64,000 nucleotides of DNA from an uncultured Clostridia bacterium (GCA_934254815.1 CAKQME010000006.1:73577-137576); one strand, 5' to 3'. Positions 32,111 to 42,072 are shown, numbered from the stretch's first letter. The notes: generated by a model from the sequence alone, not told the origin. Translations and numbers: made by a program.

Positions 32111-34858
32111 ATGAACACCGAAGTTAAACGCGAAAACTCAATATTATCGTTTTTTAAACGGAACTACGGCTATTTTGCCGCGGGTTTGATCGTTTTGGCG
32201 GTGTTTTTTATTGCCGAAGCGATTTTCGGAATTTTCCCGTTCGGCAAAACCATTATGGCAAGTTACGACCAACTCGCGCAGGTCTGCCCGATAATCGAAC
32301 ACTATTTCCGCGTATTAAGCGGCGAAAGCGGACTTTTCCACACCTTTTACTTAGGCGGCGGAATGGATATGTTCGGCATACTCGCCTATTGCACGGTAAG
32401 TCCGTTCACGCTTTTGTTCTTAATAGGCGGGCAAGGCAACGCAGTTTATATGGTAAGCATTGTTCTGCCGCTCAAATGCGTTTGCGTAAGCGTTTCAATG
32501 CTATGGTTTTTAAGAAAACGCTTTCCCGTCATTCCGCAGTACGTCTTGGCGGGGTTGGCTTTACTTTATACCTTTTCGGGATATTTATACGTCGCTAATA
32601 CCTATATAATTTGGGTAGACCTTATGATATACTGCCCTCTCGTATTGGCGGGGTTTATATCTTTAACCGAAAAAGGCAGCGTAAAACTGCTTGCGGTTTC
32701 GCTTACGGCTATGTTATACGCCTGTTTTTCGATAACCTGCTTTTCGTTCTTTACGGTATTCCCTTTATTCCTTATATATATAATGATTGTTCTACCCAAA
32801 GAAGAACGCAGAGAAAAGACTGCCAAACTCTGCATTGCGTTTATTCTGGCGGTTGCCGCCGCCTTACCGATACTGTCGGCGGCTTTAAAAGCTTCGCGCG
32901 TCTCTGCGCGCGGAACGGGATTATTCACCCGCGTTTTTGAAATTTTAAGCGAAAGCGACGTTAAAAAAGGAAAACTCTTCGAACATCTCTACGAGAAATT
33001 CACATATATCTTCTGCGACGCCGCGCTTGTAATTCTCACTTTCGTATACTTCATACGCTCTAAAGCCAAAGACAAACGCGCGGTATTTATGTTCGTCGCG
33101 TTGACGTTGCTTTTACTGCCCTGCATAATCGACGAAAGTATGTTGCTGCTCAATATGGGTTCGTATTACAGCTACGCGCTCCGTTTCGGTTTTTTATCCG
33201 GGACGTATCTCACTTATGCCGCAGCTCTCGGAACAGAACAACTGATAACCGACGGCAAATGGGGTAAAATCAACGACGAAAACGGCGCGAAGAGTTATAT
33301 CGGCGCGACCGTTGCCGCCGCGCTCACCGTGGGCGCGACGTTTTTCGCGGTAAGTCTTTTTACCTTTATATCCGATAAAAAATACGAGAATTTCGAAATA
33401 ATAAAGCGCATTAAAGAACTGCTTTCCACCGAAGAGTTGCCGTTTAAAAACTTCTTCGCGTGTTTCGCCCATTCCGAGGGCGGACTGGAAGCCGTATTGT
33501 TGTTATTTTTAGTCGCGGTTATATTTTTTGCGGCGGCGGCAGCGATATGCAAGCTGAAAATATTAAAGCCCGCGCAACTCGCGCCGTTTATACTCATAGT
33601 CGCGTTGTCGCAATCGGTATTTTACGGATTCTCGCTCGTAAAGGGCGACAGGCAGGGCGGAAGCGGAGAAAAGCTCGGCTATTTTACTAAGATAGGCGAC
33701 GAGCTTGCCGCAACCGACGACGGACTTTATCGCGTAAAAAACTTCGATTATTACGTTTCATCCGATTCTCCTCTTATCACCGGTTTATACTCGCATACGC
33801 TTTTCAGCTCGATAGCGGACAAGAAAAATCTCACCATACCCGTAACTTACGGCTATCGCGGAAATTCTACAAACTCCACCAAGAGCAACGGCGGCGGAAT
33901 GTTTTCCGATTCGCTCGTCGGTTATAAATACGTCGTATACAAGCGGAGCGACGAAAGTTCGGCGCAGAGCAGATCTTACCTTAAAGCGACGGATATATCC
34001 GTAAACGATTATATTGTTTACGAAAATCAGGTATCGCTTCCTATGGCGGCGGTTATAGACGGGAACGAAGATATTTTCGACGACGCAAATCTCTACGCGC
34101 ACCTCGACGGACTTCTTAAAGGTCTCGGTGGGAACGGCGCGACTCTTCTCGAAACGCGTATCTACGGCGAAAACGGAGATTTAAGCGTCAGTTTCGACGC
34201 GCCGAAGAAAAGCGATACGTTTTTCGTGACGTTCTTTCCCGAAGATATGAACGTTACGGGCGATACGGGCGTTAAAACTTACGGATACTCCGAGTCTGTA
34301 CGGTATTTTACCGCAAATCTGAAAGCCGACGGGCTTACGGAAGAGGATATAAAAACCTATTGCCGCGCTTTTGCGATAAGACAGGACGAACTTAAAACAA
34401 TTACCGCCAAAGCGAAAGACCGCGCCGCGGACGTAAAACTGCGCCGCAACGGTTTCGAAATACCGACTGTCACGGCGGAAAAAGGTCAATATTTTTATAT
34501 GTCGTTCGCAAATCTCGACGGCTATGAAATAAAAGTAAACGGCAAACGGGTAAATCTCAGAGACAACCTTTCCGACCTTATGTTCTTTCCTTTGGAAGAT
34601 GGCGAAAACGTAATAACGGTCAAATACAAATCGCCGTACAAAGCGATTATACTCGTTTCGGCGGTTGCAGGAGCGGCTGTTATAGTCGCCGTGTGGTTTA
34701 TATACAGAAAAAAACCGAGGTTATTCAAAGCTTGCGAAAACGCGCTCACGATAGCGGCGTATATACTCGTCGCCGCGCTTCTGGCGTTCTTCTTCGTATT
34801 CCCGACCGGTTACGGGCTATATAAATTTTTCTTTAAATATTTAAAGTATCTGGTGTAA
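32111..34858 (+). CDS. yfhO: YfhO family membrane protein
   Basis: The 915-residue protein has an N-terminal membrane domain of about a dozen helices (residues 20-500), then a large outside domain and two final helices (AIILVSAVAGAAVIVAVWFI and AAYILVAALLAFFFVFP). SYDQLAQVCPIIEHYF and LGGGMDMFGILAYCTVSPF are hallmark early loops of the family. YfhO proteins are GT-C-fold enzymes linked to glycosylation of lipoteichoic acid or other surface glycans. Its coupling to the shikimate genes is by position only; no functional link is evident. Confidence 0.9.
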   Translation: MNTEVKRENSILSFFKRNYGYFAAGLIVLAVFFIAEAIFGIFPFGKTIMASYDQLAQVCPIIEHYFRVLSGESGLFHTFYLGGGMDMFGILAYCTVSPFTLLFLIGGQGNAVYMVSIVLPLKCVCVSVSMLWFLRKRFPVIPQYVLAGLALLYTFSGYLYVANTYIIWVDLMIYCPLVLAGFISLTEKGSVKLLAVSLTAMLYACFSITCFSFFTVFPLFLIYIMIVLPKEERREKTAKLCIAFILAVAAALPILSAALKASRVSARGTGLFTRVFEILSESDVKKGKLFEHLYEKFTYIFCDAALVILTFVYFIRSKAKDKRAVFMFVALTLLLLPCIIDESMLLLNMGSYYSYALRFGFLSGTYLTYAAALGTEQLITDGKWGKINDENGAKSYIGATVAAALTVGATFFAVSLFTFISDKKYENFEIIKRIKELLSTEELPFKNFFACFAHSEGGLEAVLLLFLVAVIFFAAAAAICKLKILKPAQLAPFILIVALSQSVFYGFSLVKGDRQGGSGEKLGYFTKIGDELAATDDGLYRVKNFDYYVSSDSPLITGLYSHTLFSSIADKKNLTIPVTYGYRGNSTNSTKSNGGGMFSDSLVGYKYVVYKRSDESSAQSRSYLKATDISVNDYIVYENQVSLPMAAVIDGNEDIFDDANLYAHLDGLLKGLGGNGATLLETRIYGENGDLSVSFDAPKKSDTFFVTFFPEDMNVTGDTGVKTYGYSESVRYFTANLKADGLTEEDIKTYCRAFAIRQDELKTITAKAKDRAADVKLRRNGFEIPTVTAEKGQYFYMSFANLDGYEIKVNGKRVNLRDNLSDLMFFPLEDGENVITVKYKSPYKAIILVSAVAGAAVIVAVWFIYRKKPRLFKACENALTIAAYILVAALLAFFFVFPTGYGLYKFFFKYLKYLV

Positions 34859-34859
34859 A

Positions 34860-35846
34860 ATGATTATTACTTTAGACGAAAAGGCGAGCGCGGGCGAGCG
34901 CGACGAGCTGTACAGATTCATTACGGAAAGCGGCTATTCTTTCGACAGGTTTTCGGAGGAGGGCATAACGCTTATAATCGTCAGAAACGCCGACGCCGCT
35001 TTCGACGCGGACAGAATAAAAGCTTTCCCCGCGGTTAAAAGCGTTAAACGCATAACGCCCGCGTACAAACTCGCAAGGGGCGAAAAAATATCGGTTAAAG
35101 TCGGCAAAACGAAAATCGGCGGCGGAAACCTTACGTTTATCGGCGGACCTTGCGCGATAGAAAACGAAGAAACCCTTTTCGAAACCGCGAAAGCCGTTAA
35201 AAAAGCCGGCGCGACCGTATTTCGGGCGGGAGCGTACAAGCCCCGAACTTCTCCGTATTCCTTTCAGGGTCTCGGCGCGGACGGGCTTAAAATGCTTGCC
35301 GAAGTAAAAGCGGAAGTCGGCTTGCCTACCGTATCGGAAATCGTGGACATACGAACGCTCGATTTCTTCGCGGAAGTCGATATGTTACAGGTCGGAGCGA
35401 AAAACATGCAGAATTTCGAGTTATTGAAAGAACTCGGCAAATGCGGAAAACCCGTACTTTTAAAACGTGGGTTCGCAAACACGACGGAGGAGTTTTTAAT
35501 GTCGGCGGAATATCTTCTGAACGCAGGCAACGAAAACGTCGTTTTATGCGAGCGCGGTATAAGAACGTTCGAAAACTGCTCTCGTTTCACCCTTGATGTC
35601 GGAGCGGTGGCTTATCTGAAAAACGCGACCAAACTACCCGTCATCGTCGACCCCAGCCACGCGGCGGGCGTTAAAAACCTTGTCGAGCCGCTCGCGCTTG
35701 CGGGCATAGCGGCGGGAGCCGAGGGGCTTATATGCGAAGTCCACTCTTTCCCCGAAAAATCGCTGTGCGACGGCGCGCAGGCTATATCGCCCAAAACTTT
35801 TTCAGAAATAGTCAAAAAAGCCGTATCTATAGGTAAAATATTATGA
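34860..35846 (+). CDS. aroF: DAHP synthase (type I beta, with N-terminal regulatory domain)
   Basis: The 328-residue protein has an N-terminal ferredoxin-like domain (1-70) that in relatives provides feedback control. The barrel begins at about 85: FIGGPCAIE, FRAGAYKPRTSPYSFQG, QVGAKNMQNF and DPSHAAG carry PEP, metal and phosphate ligands. It joins PEP and erythrose-4-phosphate, the first step to chorismate. It starts one base after the yfhO stop and overlaps aroB by 4 bp (ATGA). Confidence 0.96.
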   Translation: MIITLDEKASAGERDELYRFITESGYSFDRFSEEGITLIIVRNADAAFDADRIKAFPAVKSVKRITPAYKLARGEKISVKVGKTKIGGGNLTFIGGPCAIENEETLFETAKAVKKAGATVFRAGAYKPRTSPYSFQGLGADGLKMLAEVKAEVGLPTVSEIVDIRTLDFFAEVDMLQVGAKNMQNFELLKELGKCGKPVLLKRGFANTTEEFLMSAEYLLNAGNENVVLCERGIRTFENCSRFTLDVGAVAYLKNATKLPVIVDPSHAAGVKNLVEPLALAGIAAGAEGLICEVHSFPEKSLCDGAQAISPKTFSEIVKKAVSIGKIL

Positions 35847-36859
35847 AACAACTTACCGTAAAAGCCACATTAAGAAAATATAAAGTCCGTATAGAAGACG
35901 ATTATCGCGACTTTCGCGGGTTTTTGCGCGGCGTTACCAAAGGCGAAAAAGTATGCCTTATCCGCGACGAAAACGTAAACGCCGAAGAGATAATCAAGTC
36001 GCTTAAAGGTTACGAAGTAAGCGACTACCCGCTCGGCGGCGGAGAGAACGTAAAGACAGCCTCAAACTTTATCGCGCTTGCGGAATTTCTATATAAAAAC
36101 GGGTTTTCGCGCGCGGATACGCTTATAGCTTTAGGCGGCGGCAGTATAAGCGACCTGACGGGATTTGTCGCTTCGGCTTATATGCGGGGTATGAATTACG
36201 TCAACGTTCCCACCACCCTGCTCGGCGCGGTCGACGCGTGCGTGGGCGGAAAAACGGCGGTTGACACGGAGAACGGGAAAAACGTTTTAGGCGCGTTCTA
36301 CCCGCCGACGGCTGTTTTTATCGCGATGAGCGAAATAAACAGTCTGCCCGAAAAACAGATTTTATGCGGGAAAGCCGAAATGGCAAAATACGCGCTTCTT
36401 TCGGGAGATATTTCAGCCGAAGATTTAGGCGGAGCGATTACCAAAGAACTGATATATAAATGCTTAGCCGTGAAAAGGACTTTCGTCGAGCGTGACGAGT
36501 TCGATTTGGGTGCGAGAAGAGCCTTGAATTTAGGTCATACCGTGGCGCACGCCTACGAAACGGCGAGCAACTTCACCCTTTCGCACGGAGAAGCCGTGGC
36601 GCGTGGATTATATAAAATTATAGACGTTTCCGCAAAATATTTCGAGTACAGCGAAGAAAAAACCGCAAGAATGAAGTTTTTGCTTTCCGCCGCGGGGTTC
36701 GACAAAACCTACGCCGAAGAATTGCCCTATTCGGATATTTCCGGTGACAAAAAGGCGGGCGACGGCAAAATCGAACTCGTACTGATAAAGGACGTCGGCA
36801 ACGTAAAAATAGTAAAATTAAGCGTTAAAAAAGCCAAGGAACTGCTCGAATGGAAGTAA
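35843..36859 (+). CDS. aroB: 3-dehydroquinate synthase
   Basis: The 338-residue protein has the NAD site GGGSISDLTGFVASAYMRG, VPTTLLGAVDACVGGKTAVD and the zinc ligands in NLGHTVAHAYE and SHGEAVARG. It makes dehydroquinate from DAHP. Its end overlaps aroA by 10 bp. The C-terminus is slightly compact compared with E. coli AroB. Confidence 0.96.
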   Translation: MKQLTVKATLRKYKVRIEDDYRDFRGFLRGVTKGEKVCLIRDENVNAEEIIKSLKGYEVSDYPLGGGENVKTASNFIALAEFLYKNGFSRADTLIALGGGSISDLTGFVASAYMRGMNYVNVPTTLLGAVDACVGGKTAVDTENGKNVLGAFYPPTAVFIAMSEINSLPEKQILCGKAEMAKYALLSGDISAEDLGGAITKELIYKCLAVKRTFVERDEFDLGARRALNLGHTVAHAYETASNFTLSHGEAVARGLYKIIDVSAKYFEYSEEKTARMKFLLSAAGFDKTYAEELPYSDISGDKKAGDGKIELVLIKDVGNVKIVKLSVKKAKELLEWK

Positions 36860-38076
36860 AAATCACTCCTTTCGCGGCAAGCGGAACGATTACCGCTCCG
36901 CCGTCAAAATCAGAGGCGCAACGAATGATTATCTGCGCCGCGCTCGCTAACGGCTCGTCGTTTATCGGTAACATCGGTAATTCGGGCGACGTCAAAGAAA
37001 CGACGGCTTGCGTAAAGAGTTTCGGCGCGGACGTTAAAATCACGTCGGACGGCGTAAACATAACGGGCGTTGCAAAGCCGCCCGAAAAAATCGAGTTGCA
37101 CGTCGACAAATGCGGTTTTGCGGCAAGGGTTTGTCTGCCTGCGGCGTTGGCTTTGAGTTCCGAAGTGGAATTCACCGTCGGAGACGAGTTGAAAAAAAGA
37201 CCGTTGCGCCCTTTGATTGATTGTCTTACGGCTAACGGAGTCGAAACAGACGGCGAAATTTACCGCGGACGACTGAAAAGCGGAGTTTATACAATAGACG
37301 GAAACGTGAGTTCGCAGTTTATAAGCGGCTTGCTTATCGCTACAGCCTATGCCGACGGAGTAAGCGACATTATCGTAAAGGGCGAAAGGGTAAGCGAAAA
37401 TTACGTCGATATGACGATCGACGTTATGAAGCTTTTCGGCGCGAACGCAGAAAAAACTTCGGGCGGTTATCGCGTTTCCGGCGGTTATAAGCCGATAAAA
37501 CAAATAGCCGTAAGCGGTGATTATTCGTCGGCGGCGTACTTTTTGTCGCTGGGAGCTTTAACGGGCGACATAACCGTAAAAGGTTTACGAAAAGAAGATA
37601 AACAGCCGGATAGGGCGATTATCGATATATTAAAAAAATACGGAGCGAATGTCGAACAAGGAGAAAACCATGTATTAGCTAAAAACGGAGAAAGGCAGAC
37701 GATTGAATTTTCGTGCAAAGAAGCGCCCGACCTTGCGCCGATAGTCGCGGTTATCGCGGCATTTGCAAAAGGAAAAAGCGTAATTCGCCACACCGCCCGC
37801 CTTAAAGACAAGGAAAGCGACCGCGAACAAGGCATTATCGATATGCTGAAAGCCGCGGGCATAGAAGCGGAAAAAGGGACGGACGAAATAACGATATACG
37901 GCGGCAAGCCGAAAGGCGGGAAATTCTCGCTCCCGCGCGACCACAGATTGATTATGGCTGCGAGCGTTTTAGCCGCCGCGGCAGACGGAGAAAGCGTTAT
38001 AGAAAACGCCGAAAGCGTAGCCAAATCATACCCCGATTTTTTCAAGGAGCTAAAAAATGTCGGTTTACAAGGGTAA
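36850..38076 (+). CDS. aroA: EPSP synthase
   Basis: The 408-residue protein starts with the two-domain marks PSKSEAQRMIICAAL. SSQFISGLLIA and GDYSSAAYFLSLGA bind shikimate-3-phosphate, and the final DHRLIMAASVLA carries the PEP/C-terminal motif. It adds enolpyruvyl to shikimate-3-phosphate. The alanine-for-glycine glyphosate site was not judged. It overlaps aroC by 20 bp. Confidence 0.95.
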   Translation: MEVKITPFAASGTITAPPSKSEAQRMIICAALANGSSFIGNIGNSGDVKETTACVKSFGADVKITSDGVNITGVAKPPEKIELHVDKCGFAARVCLPAALALSSEVEFTVGDELKKRPLRPLIDCLTANGVETDGEIYRGRLKSGVYTIDGNVSSQFISGLLIATAYADGVSDIIVKGERVSENYVDMTIDVMKLFGANAEKTSGGYRVSGGYKPIKQIAVSGDYSSAAYFLSLGALTGDITVKGLRKEDKQPDRAIIDILKKYGANVEQGENHVLAKNGERQTIEFSCKEAPDLAPIVAVIAAFAKGKSVIRHTARLKDKESDREQGIIDMLKAAGIEAEKGTDEITIYGGKPKGGKFSLPRDHRLIMAASVLAAAADGESVIENAESVAKSYPDFFKELKNVGLQG

Positions 38077-39073
38077 AAAAATACGGCTCGAAATAACGGG
38101 TTCGTCGCACGGCGAAAAAATAATAATGCGGCTTAAAGGGCTTAAAGGGCTTAGCTTCGATTACGCCGAAGTAGAAGATATGCTGAAAAGGCGGTCGGCA
38201 AAAGGCAAAGTCGGCGCGACGGAACGCATAGAAAAAGACGAACCGAAATTTATCGGGGGCGTAAAAAACGGGCGCGTAACGGGCGAAATAGTCGCGGAAT
38301 TTACAAACGGTAACGTCAGAAAAAGCGATTACGACGAACTTTACGGCAAACCCCGCCCGTCTCACGCGGATATCGGCAGATATTTTAAATCGGGCGAACT
38401 CGATTATTGCGGCGGCGGAGAATTTTCGGGCAGAATGACCGTCGCGCTGTGTCTGGCGGGCGCAATCGCAAAATCGGCGTTGAAAAAAAATTACGGTTCC
38501 GAAATAACGGCGCGGTTTACGCAAGCAGGCAAAGTCGCGGATGCAACCGAACAAGAGTATTTCGAAGAAATCGAGCGTGCGAAAGCCGACGGCGACAGCG
38601 TGGGCGCGCGGGTCGAGTGTATCGCTACGAACGTTCCCAAGGGGTTGGGCGGCGCGATGTTCGACGGGCTTGAGGGCAAAATCGCGGCGTTATGTTACGC
38701 TATACCCGCGGTAAAAGGCATAAGTTTCGGCAAAGGTTTCGGGCTGTGTTCTCTGCGCGGAAGCGAAGCGAACGACGAAATAACCGTAAAAGACGAGAAA
38801 ATAACCTTTTTAAGCAATAACGACGGAGGAATTTACGGCGGAATATCCTGCGGGGATATCTGCGTTTCGGTAGCTTTCAAACCGATTCCGTCGATAAAAA
38901 AGCAACAAAACACAGTAAACTTATTAAACTACGAAAACGCAAAAATAAGCGTGAACGGCAGACACGACGTTTGCGCGGCGTTAAGGGCGTTACCCGTCGT
39001 CGAAGCGGCGGTAGCGCTGGCAATTACAGACGAGGTGCTATATGAACGAAGCAGAAAGACAAGAAAAACTTAA
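38057..39073 (+). CDS. aroC: chorismate synthase
   Basis: The 338-residue protein is a little shorter than typical (about 360). It keeps GSSHGEKI at the N-terminus, RPSHADIGRYF, CGGGEFSGRMT, the FMN-contacting SNNDGGIYGGIS and GRHDVCAALRALPVVEA. It forms chorismate from EPSP with reduced FMN. Its 3' end overlaps the chorismate mutase frame by 32 bp, an unusually long overlap. Confidence 0.95.
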   Translation: MSVYKGKKIRLEITGSSHGEKIIMRLKGLKGLSFDYAEVEDMLKRRSAKGKVGATERIEKDEPKFIGGVKNGRVTGEIVAEFTNGNVRKSDYDELYGKPRPSHADIGRYFKSGELDYCGGGEFSGRMTVALCLAGAIAKSALKKNYGSEITARFTQAGKVADATEQEYFEEIERAKADGDSVGARVECIATNVPKGLGGAMFDGLEGKIAALCYAIPAVKGISFGKGFGLCSLRGSEANDEITVKDEKITFLSNNDGGIYGGISCGDICVSVAFKPIPSIKKQQNTVNLLNYENAKISVNGRHDVCAALRALPVVEAAVALAITDEVLYERSRKTRKT

Positions 39074-39320
39074 AAAATTAGAAGAGTACAGAACTTTAAT
39101 AGACAAGTTCGACGACGTTTTCGCGCTCACTTTGTTGGCGAGAACGGCAACGGCAAAAGCGATAGGAGAAATGAAGCGGGAACTCAATATCCCCGTAGAA
39201 GACCCCGAACGCGAAAAAAAGGTTATCGAGCGCGTAACCAAAGACAAGACGGAAGAAGAAAAACAAATCATTATCGAGTTTTACGATAAAATATTCGAAA
39301 TAAGCAAGAGGGTACAATGA
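39042..39320 (+). CDS. chorismate mutase (AroQ-fold, stand-alone)
   Basis: The 92-residue all-helical protein matches the monofunctional CM II size: helix 1 with LEEYRTLIDKFDDVFALTLLARTATAKAIGEMK, then helices with REKKVIERVT and IEFYDKIFEISKRVQ. The usual helix-1 Arg, Lys and Glu catalytic positions are plausible here. It turns chorismate to prephenate, the branch to Phe and Tyr. The frame lies inside the end of aroC and overlaps aroE-aroK by 4 bp. Confidence 0.85.
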   Translation: MNEAERQEKLKKLEEYRTLIDKFDDVFALTLLARTATAKAIGEMKRELNIPVEDPEREKKVIERVTKDKTEEEKQIIIEFYDKIFEISKRVQ

Positions 39321-40540
39321 AAAAATATTATCTTATAGGCAGAGACTTATCGCACAGTTATTCCGATCAATTACACAATAAAAGAGGTTTCAAATACGAA
39401 CTGAAAGAAATCGAAGAGGAAAAGCTGGAGCGTTTCATCAAAAAGAAGAGATACAAAGGGCTTAACGTAACTATGCCATACAAAGAAAAGGTCATTAAGT
39501 ATCTCGACGATATCGATCCGTCTGCGGCGGAGATAGGTTCGGTAAATACTATAGCCATAGAGAAAAGAAAAACGGTCGGCTATAATTCCGACCTGTTCGG
39601 ATTTACCATGCTGTTAAAGACGGCGCACATAAACATAGACAAAAAAAATATAGTCGTACTCGGCAGCGGCGGAGTATCTAAAACGGTTTGCTATCTTCTG
39701 AACAGCCCGTATATCGGGGTCAATAAGCTTACGGTCGTAAGCCGCACGGGAGAAATAAATTATTCTAATTACGCCACGCTTACGGATACCGAAATCGTCA
39801 TAAACTGCACGCCCGTGGGCATGTACCCCGACATATGCGCCCGCCCGATAGATCTGTCGGTCTTTCCGAAGCTCGAAAGCGTAGTGGACCTTATCTACAA
39901 TCCTTACAGATCCGCACTCTTACAACAAGCCAAAGACCTTAAAATTCCGCACACCGCCAACGGTATGTATATGTTTATAGGTCAGGCTCTGCAATCGGAA
40001 AATTTATGGAAAAACGGGCTTTTGAACACATTGGAAATCGAAGCCGAAGTCGCCGGAGTATACGCGTCGACCCTTAACGTAGTGTTTGTAGGCATGCCTG
40101 GCGCGGGTAAATCTTCGTACGCGCGCTCTTTCGGCAAAGCTTTGCAGCGCGAAGTTGCGGATACCGACGAAATGATAGAACAAAAATTCGGGCTGCCCGT
40201 AAAAGAAATCATAAGGCGTAACGGAATAGAGTTTTTCCGCGAAGAAGAGAAAAAGGCGGTACGCGAAGCCTGCGACAGGCGCGGAATAATAATTGCGGTA
40301 GGCGGAGGCGCGATTTTATCAGAAGAAAACAGAATAAGAATCCGCAGTAACGCACGCGTCGTATATTTAAAGCGTGACCTCGACAAATTATCCACCGAAA
40401 ACCGACCGTTGTCGGAAACCCGCTCTTTAGAAGAAATTTACGCGGAGAGAAAAGATTTCTACGAAACCGTTGCTGACGAAATCATAGACAATAACGGAAC
40501 TCCCGAAGACGGAATAAGACAATTGCTGGACGTATTATGA
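39317..40540 (+). CDS. aroE-aroK: fused shikimate dehydrogenase-shikimate kinase
   Basis: Two enzymes in 407 residues. Residues 1-245 are AroE: HSYS at 13-16, catalytic Lys56 in NVTMPYKEK, Asp92 in GYNSDLFG and NADP loop GSGGVSK (116-122). Residues about 252-407 are AroK: P-loop GMPGAGKSS (259-267), DTDEMIE with the shikimate-binding Asp, and GGGAILSE. The fusion carries out steps 4 and 5 of the pathway in one chain. No separate aroE or aroK lies nearby. It overlaps aroQ by 4 bp. Confidence 0.95.
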   Translation: MKKYYLIGRDLSHSYSDQLHNKRGFKYELKEIEEEKLERFIKKKRYKGLNVTMPYKEKVIKYLDDIDPSAAEIGSVNTIAIEKRKTVGYNSDLFGFTMLLKTAHINIDKKNIVVLGSGGVSKTVCYLLNSPYIGVNKLTVVSRTGEINYSNYATLTDTEIVINCTPVGMYPDICARPIDLSVFPKLESVVDLIYNPYRSALLQQAKDLKIPHTANGMYMFIGQALQSENLWKNGLLNTLEIEAEVAGVYASTLNVVFVGMPGAGKSSYARSFGKALQREVADTDEMIEQKFGLPVKEIIRRNGIEFFREEEKKAVREACDRRGIIIAVGGGAILSEENRIRIRSNARVVYLKRDLDKLSTENRPLSETRSLEEIYAERKDFYETVADEIIDNNGTPEDGIRQLLDVL

Positions 40541-40962
40541 AAATACTCGTTTTAAACGGCGCGAACCTGAATTTTACCGGCATACGCGAAAAAACCGTTT
40601 ACGGAGAAAAGAGTTATAAAACTCTGGTAAAAGAAATAAAAGCGCGCGCCGCCGCACGCGGCGCGCGCGTAAAAATCCGCCAGAGCAATCACGAGGGCGT
40701 TTTGGTCGACGAAATACAAAAAGCCTACAAAAAATACGACGGAATCATAATCAACGCCGGGGCTTACACCCACACGAGCATAGCTCTTTTAGACGCGTTG
40801 AAAGCAGTAAACCTCCCTGCCGTAGAAGTACATTTAAGCGACGTTTCCGTGCGGGAAGATTTCAGGAAATTCAGCTATATCAGTCTTTACGCCGAAAAAG
40901 TTATAATCGGCAAAGGTTTCGACGGTTATCTCGAAGCGATAGACTATCTGTGCGACAAATAA
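40537..40962 (+). CDS. aroQ: 3-dehydroquinate dehydratase, type II
   Basis: The 141-residue type II dehydroquinase has LVLNGANLNFTGIREKTVYG with the catalytic tyrosine, RQSNHEGVLVDEIQKA, IINAGAYTHTSIALLDAL and VHLSDV. It catalyses the third step. It closes the aro operon and is followed by a strong hairpin. Confidence 0.96.
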   Translation: MKILVLNGANLNFTGIREKTVYGEKSYKTLVKEIKARAAARGARVKIRQSNHEGVLVDEIQKAYKKYDGIIINAGAYTHTSIALLDALKAVNLPAVEVHLSDVSVREDFRKFSYISLYAEKVIIGKGFDGYLEAIDYLCDK

Positions 40963-40976
40963 TTCAAAACAAAGTA

Positions 40977-41015
40977 AAACCGCCGCGTTTAAGGTCAACT
41001 TAAACGCGGCGGTTT
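40977..41015 (+). terminator. terminator of the aro operon
   Basis: Perfect 17-bp stem AAACCGCCGCGTTTAAG / CTTAAACGCGGCGGTTT with a 5-nt loop. It also faces the convergent flavodoxin gene. Confidence 0.9.
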
Positions 41016-41079
41016 ATTGCAGAAAATCAAATCGGATATATAAATTACTCTATAGGCAGTCCTCCAAAAAAATATATAA

Positions 41080-41502
41080 TCAACCGTTTACGGCTTTTTT
41101 GCCGAGTTCCATACATTCGGCTAAAACAACTCCGTCTGGAGCATTGTTAGCTATAAGTCCGTCGGCTATCATAACCGCGCCGTCCTCTTCTACAAGCGAT
41201 TGCCAATTTCTCATCCATTCGCCGTCGCCCCAGCCGTAAGACCCGAACAAGCCGACTTTTTTACCTTTCAGCTTGCTTTCTACAGCCGTAAAATAAGGTG
41301 CAAACTCGTTTTCTTCGAGTTCTTCGCAACCCATTGCTGAGCAACCGAAGAAAATTACGTCGCTGTCGAGCGCACTTGCGTCCGCTTCCGCAACGGGAAG
41401 CAACAAAGCTTCTCCGCCCGCGGCTTGAACGCCGTCTTTTATAGCCGAAGCCATCGCCTCGGTATTGCCCGTTCCCGACCAATAAATTATAGATACTTTC
41501 AT
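41080..41502 (-). CDS. flavodoxin
   Basis: The 140-residue short-chain flavodoxin has the FMN phosphate loop WSGTGNTEAMA (9-19), then FFGCSAMGCEELEE and FGSYGWGDGEWM around the isoalloxazine ring. It is a cytoplasmic one- or two-electron carrier that can replace ferredoxin when iron is scarce. It follows the DUF3793 gene with a 27-bp gap and shares its promoter and palindromes, which fits metal control. Confidence 0.95.
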   Translation of the reverse strand: MKVSIIYWSGTGNTEAMASAIKDGVQAAGGEALLLPVAEADASALDSDVIFFGCSAMGCEELEENEFAPYFTAVESKLKGKKVGLFGSYGWGDGEWMRNWQSLVEEDGAVMIADGLIANNAPDGVVLAECMELGKKAVNG

Positions 41503-41529
41503 TTTTTTATCTCCTTTTATAAAATTATA

Positions 41530-42072
41530 TCAACCGACGCCGAAAATCTGAGCCAACCCCTGCCCGCAGGACATCTTTTTGCAGATGCAATCGGAACATC
41601 TTCTAAACGTTGCAAAAGTTTTTCTGGCTTTTTCTTCGTCGGAATAAACTTTCCAATAACCGCTTAGTTTAAGCCCCTCGGTAGGGCTTGCGATAAAACC
41701 CTTTACGTCGACCAGCGGATACCCCAAAAACACGCCTATTTCGTGCGGAAAATCTTCCTTTTTCATTCTGTTTTTTAAGATTCTGATAGCTTCTTCGGCG
41801 GTGTCGTAAGCGTAACCGCAAGACTCCAGAAACTCCTTGTTCTCCTTGGAAAACAGAACTTTATTAAGCGCGTCTTTCTGATAAGTCAACACTAAAAATC
41901 TGTCGTTATTCTCTTTAAGACTGCAAAATTCGAAATTGCGTTTTTTAAAACACCCCGCTATCTTGCCCAAGTCCTTTTTTCCGCTTTTTTTAATGCTGAC
42001 CATACTTGCGGGCTTTATTCCCGCAAACGTAACGCCGCAATTCTTGCCGATCGAATATTCCGTTTCGCTCAT
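41530..42072 (-). CDS. DUF3793 family protein
   Basis: The 180-residue protein has the DUF3793 pattern: GVTFAGIKPASMVSI near the start, EFLGYPLVDVKGFI-like HEIGVFLGYPLVDVKGFI, GYWKVYSDEEKARKTF and a Cys-rich tail (CSDCICKKMSCGQG). The four closing cysteines could bind a metal or cluster. The family often sits beside flavodoxin and iron-transport genes in Clostridia; the biochemical role is not known to me. Confidence 0.85.
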   Translation of the reverse strand: MSETEYSIGKNCGVTFAGIKPASMVSIKKSGKKDLGKIAGCFKKRNFEFCSLKENNDRFLVLTYQKDALNKVLFSKENKEFLESCGYAYDTAEEAIRILKNRMKKEDFPHEIGVFLGYPLVDVKGFIASPTEGLKLSGYWKVYSDEEKARKTFATFRRCSDCICKKMSCGQGLAQIFGVG

